Below, piece by piece: positions 9,175 through 16,847 of a stretch of 39,478 nt of DNA. The first letter of the stretch is position 1, and each line of letters starts with the position of its first letter. This stretch comes from Burkholderiales bacterium (GTDB taxonomy: Bacteria > Pseudomonadota > Gammaproteobacteria > Burkholderiales > Burkholderiaceae_C): positions 1 through 39,478 of the forward strand of contig JANXYH010000019.1 in the NCBI GenBank assembly GCA_025350145.1, in the 5' to 3' direction. Both the position numbers and the translations under genes were made by a program. Under the pieces are notes generated by a model. It did no database searches. It was not told the DNA's origin and worked only from the letters and a program-made list of their open reading frames with translations.

Positions 9175-11613
9175 TCAGGCGATCCTGAAGCGCGCCACCG
9201 ACTCTCTGAGCTCATCGGCGGAGCGGGCCAATTCGCGCACCATCCTGGCGGTTGAGCGCGTGCCCTCGCCGGTCTGCTCGGTCACGGCAAAGATCTGCTG
9301 GATGTTGCTGGCGACCTCGTTGGCCGACGCCGCCTCGGCCAGCGCCTGGGTCGAGATGTTGCCGATCAGCTCGGCCAGTTGGCGCGTCACCCGGTCGATG
9401 TCGCCAAGTGCCGTGCCGGCCGCGTCCGAGAGCTTGGCGCCGTCGACCACGCCCTGGGTCGAGCGGGCCATGGCGCCGACCGCGTCCTGGGTGTCGGCCT
9501 GAATGGTCTTGACCAGGGCGGCGATCTGCCGCGTCGCGTCGGCCGAACGCTCGGCCAGCCGCTGCACCACTTCGGCCACGACCGAGAAGCCGCGACCCGC
9601 CTCGCCGGCCGACGCCGCCTGGATCGCGGCGTTCAAGGCCAGCACGTTGGTCTGCTCGGTGATGTCCGAGATCAGCTCGGTGATTTCGCCGATCTCCTGC
9701 GACGACTCGCCCAGCCGCTTGATCCGCTTGGAGGTCTCCTGGATCTGGTCGCGGATCGCGTTCATGCCGCCGATGGAGTTCTGCACCGCGCCCAGCCCCA
9801 GCTCGACGGCCTGCAGCGAACGCCGCGCCACATGGGCGGACTGCTGGGCCTGCACCGACACGTCGTTGATGCGCTCGGCCATGCGCAACACCGACTCGCC
9901 GGTATCGCGAATCTCGCGCAATTGCTCGTCCGACGCGGCCAGCAGGTCGGTCGAGGTGGTCTCGACCTGGGCGGTGGTCTCGGCCACCCGGCCGGCCGTG
10001 CCCTGCACCTGCGCCACCAGCGTGCGCAACTCTTCCACGGTGTAATTGACCGAGTCGGCAATCGCGCCGGTGATGTCCTCGGTCACCGTCGCTTGCTGGG
10101 TCAGATCGCCCTCGGCGACGAGCTGCAATTCGTTCATCAGGCGCAAGATCGCCGCCTGGTTCGCGTCGTTGACCCGCTTGGCCTCAAGCTCCTGGTGCTC
10201 GGCGTTGTGGCGCTGGCTCTCGGCCAGCTCGGCGCGTACGCCCTGGTCCTGGACGAACAGCCGCAAGAATCCCAGCCCGGCGGCAACCACCGCCACCAGC
10301 GACAGGAACATCGCCGCCAGGTGGATGCCGCGCAAGCCACCGGCACTGGCCAGCCCAGCCTGCACCGACTCCAGGCCCTTGCGCAGCGGCTCGCTGTCCT
10401 TGGCGACGACGACCTGCGCCTCGCGCGCCGAGACCAGGCCCGGCAGGTTGCCCAGGATGGCGCCGGCCTGGCTGCGGGTCTCCTCGTACTGCTTGGTCAG
10501 CACCTGCAGCCGTTCGCGGGTGGCGCCGTCACGGGTGCCGGGCAAACGCAGTTCGGCATTGCCGTTGGTCAGACCCTCGGTGATCTCGCGGAAGGTGTTC
10601 AAGTCCTTGCCCAGCAAGAACACCGCCTCGGGGCTGACACCGTCCATGGTCAGAAACTCGTTGGCGCTCTTGCCGATGCGCTGGGTCAGCATGACCAACT
10701 GGCCCACCGCCGAAATCTCGGCCGGCGCGGCGTTCTGCTGCAGTTTCAGCGAGGACACGGTCTCGGCGGTTTCCAGCATGTCCGCCGCCTGGCGGTTGAT
10801 GGTGCGCAGCGCCTCGCCAACCTGGGTCAGCAGCTTCTGCTGGGCCAACACCTGCTTGGCGCTCTTGTCGGCCCGATCAACCAGCGGCAGCAGCGGCTCG
10901 ATCAAGTCCTGCACCGGATCAGGTGCGGCCCGCAGCTCGTCGCTGCCGTCCTTGAGCGCATGGACGTTGCCCGACAGCACGGTCGCGGACTCCTTGATCT
11001 CGACGAAGGCCGGCGTGCTGCCGACCAAGGCCTGCGACACCGCCTTGGCCAGGCGTTGCGACTGCATCAAGGCCTGACCTGTGGCCCCGACCTGACTGGC
11101 GTTGCGGTTGGCGGCGTTGAGCGCGACGATGATGGTCAGGATCAACATCAACAGGCCGCCGACCAGCACCCCGCCCAGGACGCGCTGTTGCTGGCCTACA
11201 GGCAGGCCGCCGATCAGCGGCAAGGGCGCGACGGCGGCAAGTGCCGGCGCCGCGCCGTTGGCGAGGACCGAGGCGGCGTCGGCCGGCAATTCGGATGGCG
11301 CGGCCTCGGAAATCATCGACGAATCCGGGTCGCCGGCATCGTTGTAGGGCCCGTGCCCGTCAGGGCCGAAATTGCCGCCCCGCCCGCCCGGACCGCTGAT
11401 ACCGGGATGCGAGTCCAGCGGCAGGGCCATGTGGCCCGAGTTGCTGTCCGGCAGGGCGATGTCGGTGCTGCCAGCCAGTTCACCGTAGGCGGTTGGGTCG
11501 CTGCCATGGGCAGCGCCATCCACCATGGCCTCGGGCTGGGCGCGCGCTGCGTCGTGCAGATCGCGGTCGTTGCGGCCGCTGCGGTCGCGCTTGAGTTTGT
11601 CCAGCAAGCCCAT
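9175..11613 (-). CDS. pilJ: PilJ, type IV pilus methyl-accepting chemotaxis receptor
   Basis: The transmembrane sensor of the Pil-Chp pathway, 812 residues. Two membrane segments are visible: [17 protein letters not shown] at about 145-166 and [19 protein letters not shown] in the middle of the protein. A PilJ-type helical periplasmic region lies between them, with two similar halves ([11 protein letters not shown] and [11 protein letters not shown]). The cytoplasmic part has the invariant MCP hairpin tip [19 protein letters not shown], followed by [18 protein letters not shown], which contacts the CheA/CheW array. Unusually, about 140 Gly/Asp/Pro-rich residues precede the first membrane segment, predicted cytoplasmic and disordered; Pseudomonas PilJ begins almost directly with the membrane helix. 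It sits between pilI and pilL in one operon. No pilK-like methyltransferase gene is present in the cluster. Confidence 0.95.
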   Translation of the reverse strand: MGLLDKLKRDRSGRNDRDLHDAARAQPEAMVDGAAHGSDPTAYGELAGSTDIALPDSNSGHMALPLDSHPGISGPGGRGGNFGPDGHGPYNDAGDPDSSMISEAAPSELPADAASVLANGAAPALAAVAPLPLIGGLPVGQQQRVLGGVLVGGLLMLILTIIVALNAANRNASQVGATGQALMQSQRLAKAVSQALVGSTPAFVEIKESATVLSGNVHALKDGSDELRAAPDPVQDLIEPLLPLVDRADKSAKQVLAQQKLLTQVGEALRTINRQAADMLETAETVSSLKLQQNAAPAEISAVGQLVMLTQRIGKSANEFLTMDGVSPEAVFLLGKDLNTFREITEGLTNGNAELRLPGTRDGATRERLQVLTKQYEETRSQAGAILGNLPGLVSAREAQVVVAKDSEPLRKGLESVQAGLASAGGLRGIHLAAMFLSLVAVVAAGLGFLRLFVQDQGVRAELAESQRHNAEHQELEAKRVNDANQAAILRLMNELQLVAEGDLTQQATVTEDITGAIADSVNYTVEELRTLVAQVQGTAGRVAETTAQVETTSTDLLAASDEQLREIRDTGESVLRMAERINDVSVQAQQSAHVARRSLQAVELGLGAVQNSIGGMNAIRDQIQETSKRIKRLGESSQEIGEITELISDITEQTNVLALNAAIQAASAGEAGRGFSVVAEVVQRLAERSADATRQIAALVKTIQADTQDAVGAMARSTQGVVDGAKLSDAAGTALGDIDRVTRQLAELIGNISTQALAEAASANEVASNIQQIFAVTEQTGEGTRSTARMVRELARSADELRESVARFRIA

Positions 11614-11658
11614 CAGATCCCCTCGTGAATCATCGATCGGACCACAGCCCAGGCCAGC

Positions 11659-12207
11659 TCAGCCGGCGATGGCCAGAAATTGGTCTTGTCCGGCCAATTC
11701 GGCCAGGCTGATTTCCTGCCAGACGCGGCCACCAGCGTCGCGCCATCGGCCCTGCGCAAACGCTGGTCGCGGTGCATTGTCATGCGGATCATGGGCCGCC
11801 TCGGCGCTGCCCTCGGCTTGCATGTCGGCGGCATGGCGCAGACCTTCCAGACTGTCGACCAGCAATGCCCCGTTGACACCCAATGCGGCATTCAGCGCCA
11901 CCAGCCGGGCGCGCTCGCGCGGCGCGGCCTGGCCGGCCAGGCGCAGACCGAGAAAGCCGGCCAAGTCGACCACGGCATACAACACCCCGCGCAGATTGAC
12001 GACGCCGGCCAACCACTGCCGGGTGTGCGGCACGGGCAAGACCTGGCCCAGATCGAATATCTCGCCGGCCTGCGGCAGCGGGAACAGCAAGCCTTGGCCG
12101 GCGCAATCCACCGCCAGCCAGGACACCCCCGGGCGCTCGGTCTTGACCTGCTGCATCCGCTGTGCCAGCCGGGTCTGCAGGGCGCGCAGTGCTTCTCGGT
12201 TGGCCAT
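11659..12207 (-). CDS. pilI: PilI, CheW-like adaptor
   Basis: A 182-residue CheW-domain protein that would link the PilJ receptor to the PilL kinase. Supporting features are the segment RQWLAGVVNLRGVLYAVVDLAGFLGL, a typical CheW beta-barrel motif (visited as VNLRG..Y.VVDL), a preceding PLPQAGEIFDL segment, and a C-terminal DGGRVWQEISLAEL like other PilI proteins. Its position between pilH and pilJ is the usual Pil-Chp order. The start is the ATG at 12207, 22 bp after the pilH stop. The stop is 45 bp before pilJ begins, so all are likely cotranscribed. Confidence 0.92.
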   Translation of the reverse strand: MANREALRALQTRLAQRMQQVKTERPGVSWLAVDCAGQGLLFPLPQAGEIFDLGQVLPVPHTRQWLAGVVNLRGVLYAVVDLAGFLGLRLAGQAAPRERARLVALNAALGVNGALLVDSLEGLRHAADMQAEGSAEAAHDPHDNAPRPAFAQGRWRDAGGRVWQEISLAELAGQDQFLAIAG

Positions 12208-12229
12208 GTCGCGGTTGGGTCGGGCGGCG

Positions 12230-12607
12230 TCAGTCGAACTGCTTGATCTTGGCGATCAACTCGGCGATCAGCTCAGCACCGCGCACCGGCTTGACCACAT
12301 AGTCCTTGGCGCCCTGGCGCATGCCCCAGACGCGGTCGGTTTCCTGGTTCTTGCTGGTGCACATGATGACCGGAATGCCGGCGAAGCGCGGATCGCGGGT
12401 GATCGCCCGGGTCAGTTGAAAGCCGTTCTGCCCGGGCATCACCACGTCCATCAGGATCAGGTCGGGCCGGTCTTCGCCGAGCCGCTGCATCGCTTCTTCG
12501 CCGCCCTCGGCGGTGCGCACGGCGTAGCCATGCTGGGTGAGTATCTCGAAGAGGTGGTGCAACTCGGTCTTGGAGTCGTCAACCACGAGGATCTTTTGCA
12601 CTGGCAT
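12230..12607 (-). CDS. pilH: PilH, single-domain response regulator
   Basis: A 125-residue CheY-like receiver with no output domain. It shows the acidic pocket KILVVDDSKTE, the phospho-acceptor in LILMDVVMPGQNGF, the conserved Thr/Ser region VIMCTSKNQETD and the C-terminal Lys in DYVVKPV. In Pil-Chp systems PilH is thought to act with PilG, as a phosphate sink or as regulator of pilus retraction. It lies directly after pilG, 60 bp apart, and before pilI. The DVVMPGQNGF and WGMRQGAKDYVVKPV motifs are characteristic of PilH rather than PilG. Confidence 0.93.
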   Translation of the reverse strand: MPVQKILVVDDSKTELHHLFEILTQHGYAVRTAEGGEEAMQRLGEDRPDLILMDVVMPGQNGFQLTRAITRDPRFAGIPVIMCTSKNQETDRVWGMRQGAKDYVVKPVRGAELIAELIAKIKQFD

Positions 12608-12647
12608 GGGGTAGGTTCAATCCAAACTGACCGCTCAGGTGGGCAAT

Positions 12648-12675
12648 ACTCAAAGGACTCAAAAGGCTCAAAGGG
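12648..12675. repeat. Three imperfect ACTCAAAGG repeats at the pilG-pilH junction
   Basis: ACTCAAAGG (12648-12656), ACTCAAAAGG (12657-12666) and CTCAAAGGG (12667-12675) lie head to tail. On the transcribed minus strand they read as repeated CCTTTGAG and overlap the pilG stop (12670-12668). The function is unknown. Confidence 0.7.
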
Positions 12676-13150
12676 CCGTGGCCGGCGCGGCGGACGCATC
12701 GCCACCGCCCTGCACTGGGCGAAATTGCTGAACCACGCGCAGCAACTGCTCCTTGGTGAACGGCTTGGTCAAATACTCCTGCGAGCCCACCATGCGGCCT
12801 CGCGCCTTGTCAAACAGTCCGTCCTTGGACGACAGCATGATCACCGGCACATGGGCAAAGCGCGGATTGCGCTTGATGATCGCGCAGGTCTGGTAGCCGT
12901 CCAGGCGCGGCATCAAGATGTCGCAAAAAATCAACGCGGGCGAATGGTCGTTGATCTTGGCCAGGGCGTCAAAGCCGTCTTCGGCCAACAGCACTTCGTA
13001 GCCGCCTTGCTTCAAGAATATCTCGGCGCTGCGGCGGATGGTGTTGCTGTCATCGATCACCAACACCCGAGTGCTTGCCACTGCAGGGGCTGCGGGCGTG
13101 TCTGCACCCATCGCAACTGCCTCAGCATGGCCCGGCGTTGATGGCTGCAA
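12668..13150 (-). CDS. pilG: PilG, CheY-like response regulator
   Basis: A receiver-domain regulator that promotes pilus extension in Pil-Chp systems. Visible are VLVIDDSNTIRRSAE, the phospho-acceptor in LIFCDILMPRLDGYQTC, VIMLSSKDGLFDKARGRMVG and the Lys of YLTKPF; the DGLFDKARGRMVGSQEYLTKPF region is characteristic of PilG. The start is chosen as TTG at 13150 because GAGGAG lies 8 nt upstream, giving 160 residues with a Pro/Ala-rich lead. An alternative ATG at 13111 (MGADTP) also has GAGG 8 nt upstream and would give about 147 residues, nearer the usual PilG length. It is the first gene of the chemotaxis operon, 97 bp after rubredoxin. Confidence 0.92.
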   Translation of the reverse strand: MQPSTPGHAEAVAMGADTPAAPAVASTRVLVIDDSNTIRRSAEIFLKQGGYEVLLAEDGFDALAKINDHSPALIFCDILMPRLDGYQTCAIIKRNPRFAHVPVIMLSSKDGLFDKARGRMVGSQEYLTKPFTKEQLLRVVQQFRPVQGGGDASAAPATAL

Positions 13151-13247
13151 GGTCGAGACTCCTCAAAGGATCCGGCGCAGGGCACCGTGGTCAGTCGGAC
13201 GCGGCCAATGCGGCGTTTGCGAAAGGCTGGTCAACGTCGCTGGCCAC

Positions 13248-13421
13248 TCAGATTTGAACCATTTCAAAATCTTCCTTGCGGGCCCCGCACTCGGGGCATG
13301 TCCAGTTCATCGGCACGTCAGCCCAGGCGGTGCCGGGTGCAATGTCGTGCTCGGGGTCACCATCGGCCTCGTTGTAGATCCAGCCGCAGATAAGGCACAT
13401 CCAGGTCCGCGATTCGGTCAC
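13248..13421 (-). CDS. Rubredoxin
   Basis: A 57-residue small iron-sulfur electron carrier. The two metal-binding knuckles are CLICGW (Cys9, Cys12) and CPECGA (Cys42, Cys45), with the typical IYNEADGDPEHDIAPGTAW between them. The chosen start is GTG at 13421 (MTESRTWMC); an internal ATG at residue 8 would cut too near the first Cys. It lies divergent from thiD and upstream of pilG on the same strand, an order commonly seen in Burkholderiales. A redox partner is not identifiable here. A symmetrical -10-like element lies 17-39 bp upstream of its start. Confidence 0.95.
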   Translation of the reverse strand: MTESRTWMCLICGWIYNEADGDPEHDIAPGTAWADVPMNWTCPECGARKEDFEMVQI

Positions 13422-13437
13422 GTTGTCAGGTCAGTCA

Positions 13438-13460
13438 CTACAATGAAAAGGCCATTGTAG
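13438..13460. promoter_or_regulatory. Palindrome with TACAAT on both strands between rubredoxin and thiD
   Basis: CTACAATG (13438-13445) and its exact reverse complement CATTGTAG (13453-13460) flank a 7-nt loop. Each arm carries TACAAT, a good sigma-70 -10 hexamer, one facing thiD (plus) and one facing rubredoxin (minus). No convincing -35 at 16-18 bp was found for either. It may be a divergent promoter, an operator, or both. The rest of the 181-bp gap up to the thiD ATG holds no gene that I recognise. Confidence 0.5.
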
Positions 13461-13602
13461 CCACCCAGTATGCTGGCTATTGACTGCGCAATTGATTGAA
13501 CAATGGTTTGCACATCAGGCACATGCGCAACAGTCTTCAACTCCTGCTGGAGCTTGCCGCGGTGGCGCGCGCGGGCCCCCAGCGATCCACCGGTGCCCTC
13601 CC

Positions 13603-14598
13603 ATGACCAGCCCCCCCAACCCCCAGGCCCAGGCCGCGCCCGGCCCCGAGGACGCCACGCAGGAACCTCCAGGGCCCGCCTGCGTGATGAGCTTCAATGC
13701 CAGCGACCCAAGCGGCTGCGGCGGCCTCTCGGGTGACGTGGCGACGCTGGCCGCGATGGGCGCGCACGCCCTGCCCATCGTCACCTCGATCCTGATCCGT
13801 GACTCCGCCGAGATCTTCGACCAGCACGAGATCGACGCCGACGCCGTCGCCGAGCAGGCACGCACCGTGCTGGAGGACATCTCGGTGGCGGGCTGGAAGG
13901 TCGGCTTTCTGGGCAGCGCCGACGCGGTCAGCGCGGTTGCCGAGATCCTCTCTGACTACCCCGACGTGCCGCTGGTTTCCTACCTGCCCAACCTCGGCTG
14001 GCTGGACGATGATGTCTCTGGCCCCTACCTGGAGGCGTTCCGCGAGTTGATCCTGCCGGCCACCGAAGTGTTGGTAGGCAACCACAAGACGTTGACCGAC
14101 TTCCTGCTGCCCGACTGGGACAGCGAGCGGCCACCTTCGGCGCGCGAGCTGGCGGTGGCGGCCGGCGAACACGGCACGCGCTATGTCCTGGTCACGGGCA
14201 TCATGCTGCCGGCCAAGGCCAGCAAGGCCGGTGGCCAGCCGGGCGAGCAGTACATCGACAACGTCCTGGCGTCACCGCAAAGCGCATTGGCGGGCGAGAA
14301 GTTCGAGATGTTCGAGACCTCGTTCGTCGGCGCCGGCGACACCCTCAGCGCGGCACTGGCGGCGCTGCTGGGCGCCGGCAGCGAGCTGCAGGCCAGCGTC
14401 GCCGAGGCGCTGGCCTTCATGGACCAGAGCCTGGACGCCGGTTTTCGCCCGGGCATGGGCAGCGTCGTTCCCGACCGGTTCTTCTGGGCCATGGCGCCGG
14501 CCGAAGAGGGCGAGGACGGCGAGGGTGGCGGCGCCACCGAGGCGGTGGCCGGGGCGCTGGACGCCAAGGGCAGGCCGTCCCCGCGGCGCATCCACTGA
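13603..14598 (+). CDS. thiD: Hydroxymethylpyrimidine/phosphomethylpyrimidine kinase
   Basis: A thiamin-pathway kinase of the ribokinase fold that phosphorylates HMP and HMP-phosphate. The 331 residues begin with a Pro/Ala-rich, probably disordered lead of about 30 residues. The core has CVMSFNASDPSGCGGLSGD (substrate loop, with NASDPSG where most homologues have AGSDPSGGAG), SILIRDSAEIFDQ, GWKVGFLG, and the C-terminal phosphate-binding anion hole FVGAGDTLSAALAALLG at about 241-257. The Asp of GAGD is the expected catalytic base. The ATG at 13603 is the first plausible start; the frame stays open further upstream but that part is not ThiD-like. hemL follows 15 bp later, so the two are probably cotranscribed. 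The acidic/Gly-rich tail after residue 300 is extra. Confidence 0.88.
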   Translation: MTSPPNPQAQAAPGPEDATQEPPGPACVMSFNASDPSGCGGLSGDVATLAAMGAHALPIVTSILIRDSAEIFDQHEIDADAVAEQARTVLEDISVAGWKVGFLGSADAVSAVAEILSDYPDVPLVSYLPNLGWLDDDVSGPYLEAFRELILPATEVLVGNHKTLTDFLLPDWDSERPPSARELAVAAGEHGTRYVLVTGIMLPAKASKAGGQPGEQYIDNVLASPQSALAGEKFEMFETSFVGAGDTLSAALAALLGAGSELQASVAEALAFMDQSLDAGFRPGMGSVVPDRFFWAMAPAEEGEDGEGGGATEAVAGALDAKGRPSPRRIH

Positions 14599-14613
14599 GC
14601 CCAGGCAGCAAGC

Positions 14614-15909
14614 GTGGACAGCAACCAGAGCCTGTTCGAGCGCGCCCAGCGCGTCATCCCGGGCGGTGTCAACTCGCCGGTGCGGGCGTTTCGCGCCGTC
14701 GGCGGCACGCCGCGCTTCATCGCCCGCGGCCAGGGTGCCTACCTCTGGGACGCGCAGGGCCAGCGCTACATCGACTACATCGGCTCCTGGGGCCCGATGA
14801 TCCTCGGCCACGGCCATCCGGCGGTGTTGGCGGCGGTGCATGCGGCGGTTGACGATGGCCTGAGCTTTGGCGCGCCGACCGAACGCGAGACCGAGCTCGC
14901 CGAGGCCATCATCGCCCTGGTCCCCAGCGTCGAGCAACTGCGCTTCGTCTCCAGCGGCACCGAGGCCGGGATGAGCGCGATTCGCCTGGCGCGCGGCGCC
15001 ACCGGCCGGGCCAAGATCATCAAGTTCGAGGGCTGCTACCACGGCCATGCCGACGCCCTGCTGGTCAAGGCCGGTTCGGGCCTGGCCACCTTCGGCCACC
15101 CGACCAGCGCCGGTGTGCCGCCCGAGGTGGTGCGCGACACCCTGGTGCTGGAGTACAACAACCTGGACCAGTTGGAGGCCTGCTTTGCCGAGCATGGCCC
15201 GGCGCTGGCCTGCGCAATCATCGAGCCGATTGCCGGCAACATGAACTTTGTCCGCGCGTCGAACGCCTTCATGGCCAAGCTGCGGGCGCTGTGCAGCGCC
15301 CACGGCACGCTGCTGGTGTTCGACGAGGTCATGACCGGTTTCCGCGTGGCCTTGGGCGGGGCGCAGAGCCTGTATGCCGCGGCGATTGCGGGCTTTGCGC
15401 CCGACATCAGCGTCTTCGGCAAGGTCATAGGCGGCGGCATGCCCTTGGCCGCGTTTGGCGGCAGCCGCGATGTGATGGCCCAGCTCGCCCCGCTGGGCCC
15501 GGTCTACCAAGCCGGCACCCTGAGCGGCAACCCAGTCGCCACCGCCTGCGGCCTGGCCACGTTGCACGAGATCGCCCGGCCCGGCTTCTTCGACGCGCTC
15601 TCGGCCCGCACCCAGGCGCTGGTGGCCGGCCTGAGCGCAGCCGCCGCGCAGGCCGGCGTGCCCTTCGTCGCTGACAGCCAGGGCGGCATGTTCGGCTTCT
15701 TCTTCGCGCCCGAGTTGCCGCAACATTACCCGGCCGTGCTGGCGACCGACAAGGCGCGCTTCAACCGCTTCTTCCACGCCATGCTGGCGCGCGGGGTGTA
15801 CCTTGCGCCCGCGCTCTACGAGGCCGGCTTTGTCAGCGCCGCGCACAGCGCCGACGACATCGCCGCGACGCTGGCAGCGGCCCGCCAGGCTTTCGCCGAG
15901 CCGGCCTGA
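14614..15909 (+). CDS. hemL: Glutamate-1-semialdehyde 2,1-aminomutase
   Basis: A PLP-dependent enzyme converting glutamate-1-semialdehyde to 5-aminolevulinate in the C5 route of tetrapyrrole synthesis; cytoplasmic. The 431 residues match the family length. Diagnostic features are [19 protein letters not shown] at the N-terminus, [18 protein letters not shown], the phosphate-binding [47 protein letters not shown] (cofactor Asp), the Schiff-base Lys at about 270 in [10 protein letters not shown], and GTLSGNP. The start is GTG at 14614, since translation from it gives the standard N-terminus. The mutarotase gene follows with a 7-bp gap. Class III aminotransferases are relatives, but the HemL signature is complete. 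Confidence 0.96.
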   Translation: MDSNQSLFERAQRVIPGGVNSPVRAFRAVGGTPRFIARGQGAYLWDAQGQRYIDYIGSWGPMILGHGHPAVLAAVHAAVDDGLSFGAPTERETELAEAIIALVPSVEQLRFVSSGTEAGMSAIRLARGATGRAKIIKFEGCYHGHADALLVKAGSGLATFGHPTSAGVPPEVVRDTLVLEYNNLDQLEACFAEHGPALACAIIEPIAGNMNFVRASNAFMAKLRALCSAHGTLLVFDEVMTGFRVALGGAQSLYAAAIAGFAPDISVFGKVIGGGMPLAAFGGSRDVMAQLAPLGPVYQAGTLSGNPVATACGLATLHEIARPGFFDALSARTQALVAGLSAAAAQAGVPFVADSQGGMFGFFFAPELPQHYPAVLATDKARFNRFFHAMLARGVYLAPALYEAGFVSAAHSADDIAATLAAARQAFAEPA

Positions 15910-15916
15910 GCGCAGG

Positions 15917-16753
15917 ATGATCACGCCAACCCAGGTGCTGGGCCAGCCCGCCATGCGGCTGCGCAGCAGCGATGGCGCCGAGGCCACGGTCATGCTGCAC
16001 GGCGCCCAGGTGGTGTCGTGGATACCGGCCGGCGACCAGGAGCAGCTCTACCTCTCGCCGCGCGCCCAGGCCGGGCCCGGCAAGGCGGTGCGTGGCGGCG
16101 TGCCGGTGATCTTTCCGCAGTTCGCCGCGCAGGGCCCGCTGCCGGCGCACGGATTTGCCCGCGACCGCGCCTGGGTCTGGGACCAAGGCGTGGCGCGCGA
16201 CGGTGCGGCCATCGGCGTGCTGAGGCTGGACGACGACGCTGCCACCGACGCCATCTGGCCACACCGCTTCGAGGCCGAGCTGACGGTGGTGGTCAGTGGC
16301 CTGGCGCTGGACATCGAGCTGGCCATCAGCAACCGCAACGAAAGCCGCAGCTTCGAATTTCAGGCCGCACTGCACAGCTATTTCCGGGTCGACGACCTGC
16401 GCCACGCCCGCCTGCACGGCTTGTTCGCCAGCCGCTACGTCGACCAGCTCAGCGGCAAGACCCAGCACCAGGAAATGGATCCGCAGAGCTTTGTTGGCGA
16501 GATCGAGCGGATCTACCACGATGTGCGCCAGCCGCTGTCGCTGGCCAGGGCGATGGGCCGGATGACGATCCAGGCCGAGGGCTTTCCCGAGCGGGTGGTC
16601 TGGAACCCCGGCCCGGCCCAGGCGGCGGCGATGCCCGACCTGCCCGATGACGACTGGCTGCGACTGCTGTGCATCGAGGTCGGCGCGATCGCTGTGCCGG
16701 TCAGCCTGGCGCCGGGCCAGGAGTGGAGTGCGCGGCTGAGCCTGCTGGCCTGA
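15917..16753 (+). CDS. D-hexose-6-phosphate mutarotase (YeaD-type aldose 1-epimerase family)
   Basis: It interconverts alpha and beta anomers of hexose-6-phosphates. The 278-residue length and motifs fit the YeaD branch of the aldose-1-epimerase superfamily: GAQVVSW, AVRGGVPVIFPQF, the catalytic-His region HGFARDRAWVW, the central SNRNESRSFEFQAALHSYFRV, and the catalytic-Glu region FPERVVWNPG near the C-terminus. The chosen ATG at 15917 is 7 bp after the hemL stop and preceded by CAGG, so it is the third gene of a thiD-hemL unit. The open frame upstream overlaps hemL and is not used. Confidence 0.88.
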   Translation: MITPTQVLGQPAMRLRSSDGAEATVMLHGAQVVSWIPAGDQEQLYLSPRAQAGPGKAVRGGVPVIFPQFAAQGPLPAHGFARDRAWVWDQGVARDGAAIGVLRLDDDAATDAIWPHRFEAELTVVVSGLALDIELAISNRNESRSFEFQAALHSYFRVDDLRHARLHGLFASRYVDQLSGKTQHQEMDPQSFVGEIERIYHDVRQPLSLARAMGRMTIQAEGFPERVVWNPGPAQAAAMPDLPDDDWLRLLCIEVGAIAVPVSLAPGQEWSARLSLLA

Positions 16754-16793
16754 TCCGGCTGCGGCCTTTTCTTGCATCTGGGTCCGCGCCAGC

Positions 16794-16827
16794 GGCCCCT
16801 GCGGCTCGGCACCGACCCGCAGGGGCC
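16794..16827 (+). other. Perfect 11-bp stem-loop upstream of mpl
   Basis: GGCCCCTGCGG (16794-16804) and CCGCAGGGGCC (16817-16827) are exact reverse complements around a 12-nt loop. No T-tract follows, so it is not a standard intrinsic terminator. It could end the mutarotase transcript, protect it, or be read through into mpl. The mpl -10-like TAGAAT starts 5 bp after it. Confidence 0.7.
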
Positions 16828-16832
16828 ACTCC

Positions 16833-16838
16833 TAGAAT
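16833..16838 (+). promoter_or_regulatory. -10-like TAGAAT just before mpl
   Basis: TAGAAT matches the sigma-70 -10 consensus at five of six positions and ends 9 nt before the mpl ATG (16848). No Shine-Dalgarno is visible. The spacing would put the transcription start at or within a few bases of the ATG. Confidence 0.5.
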
Positions 16839-16847
16839 CCGCCCCCC

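Noticed and set aside
9379-11628. 749-codon open frame on the plus strand opposite pilJ
   Set aside because: The same kind of shadow; the minus strand has the invariant MCP hairpin and membrane helices.
13480-13602. Upstream extension of the thiD frame (TTG start at 13480)
   Set aside because: The added 41 residues are not ThiD-like and there is no ribosome site; the ATG at 13603 is preferred.
14272-15993. 573-codon open frame on the minus strand opposite hemL/thiD
   Set aside because: An antisense shadow of two well-recognised enzymes; no motifs and atypical composition.
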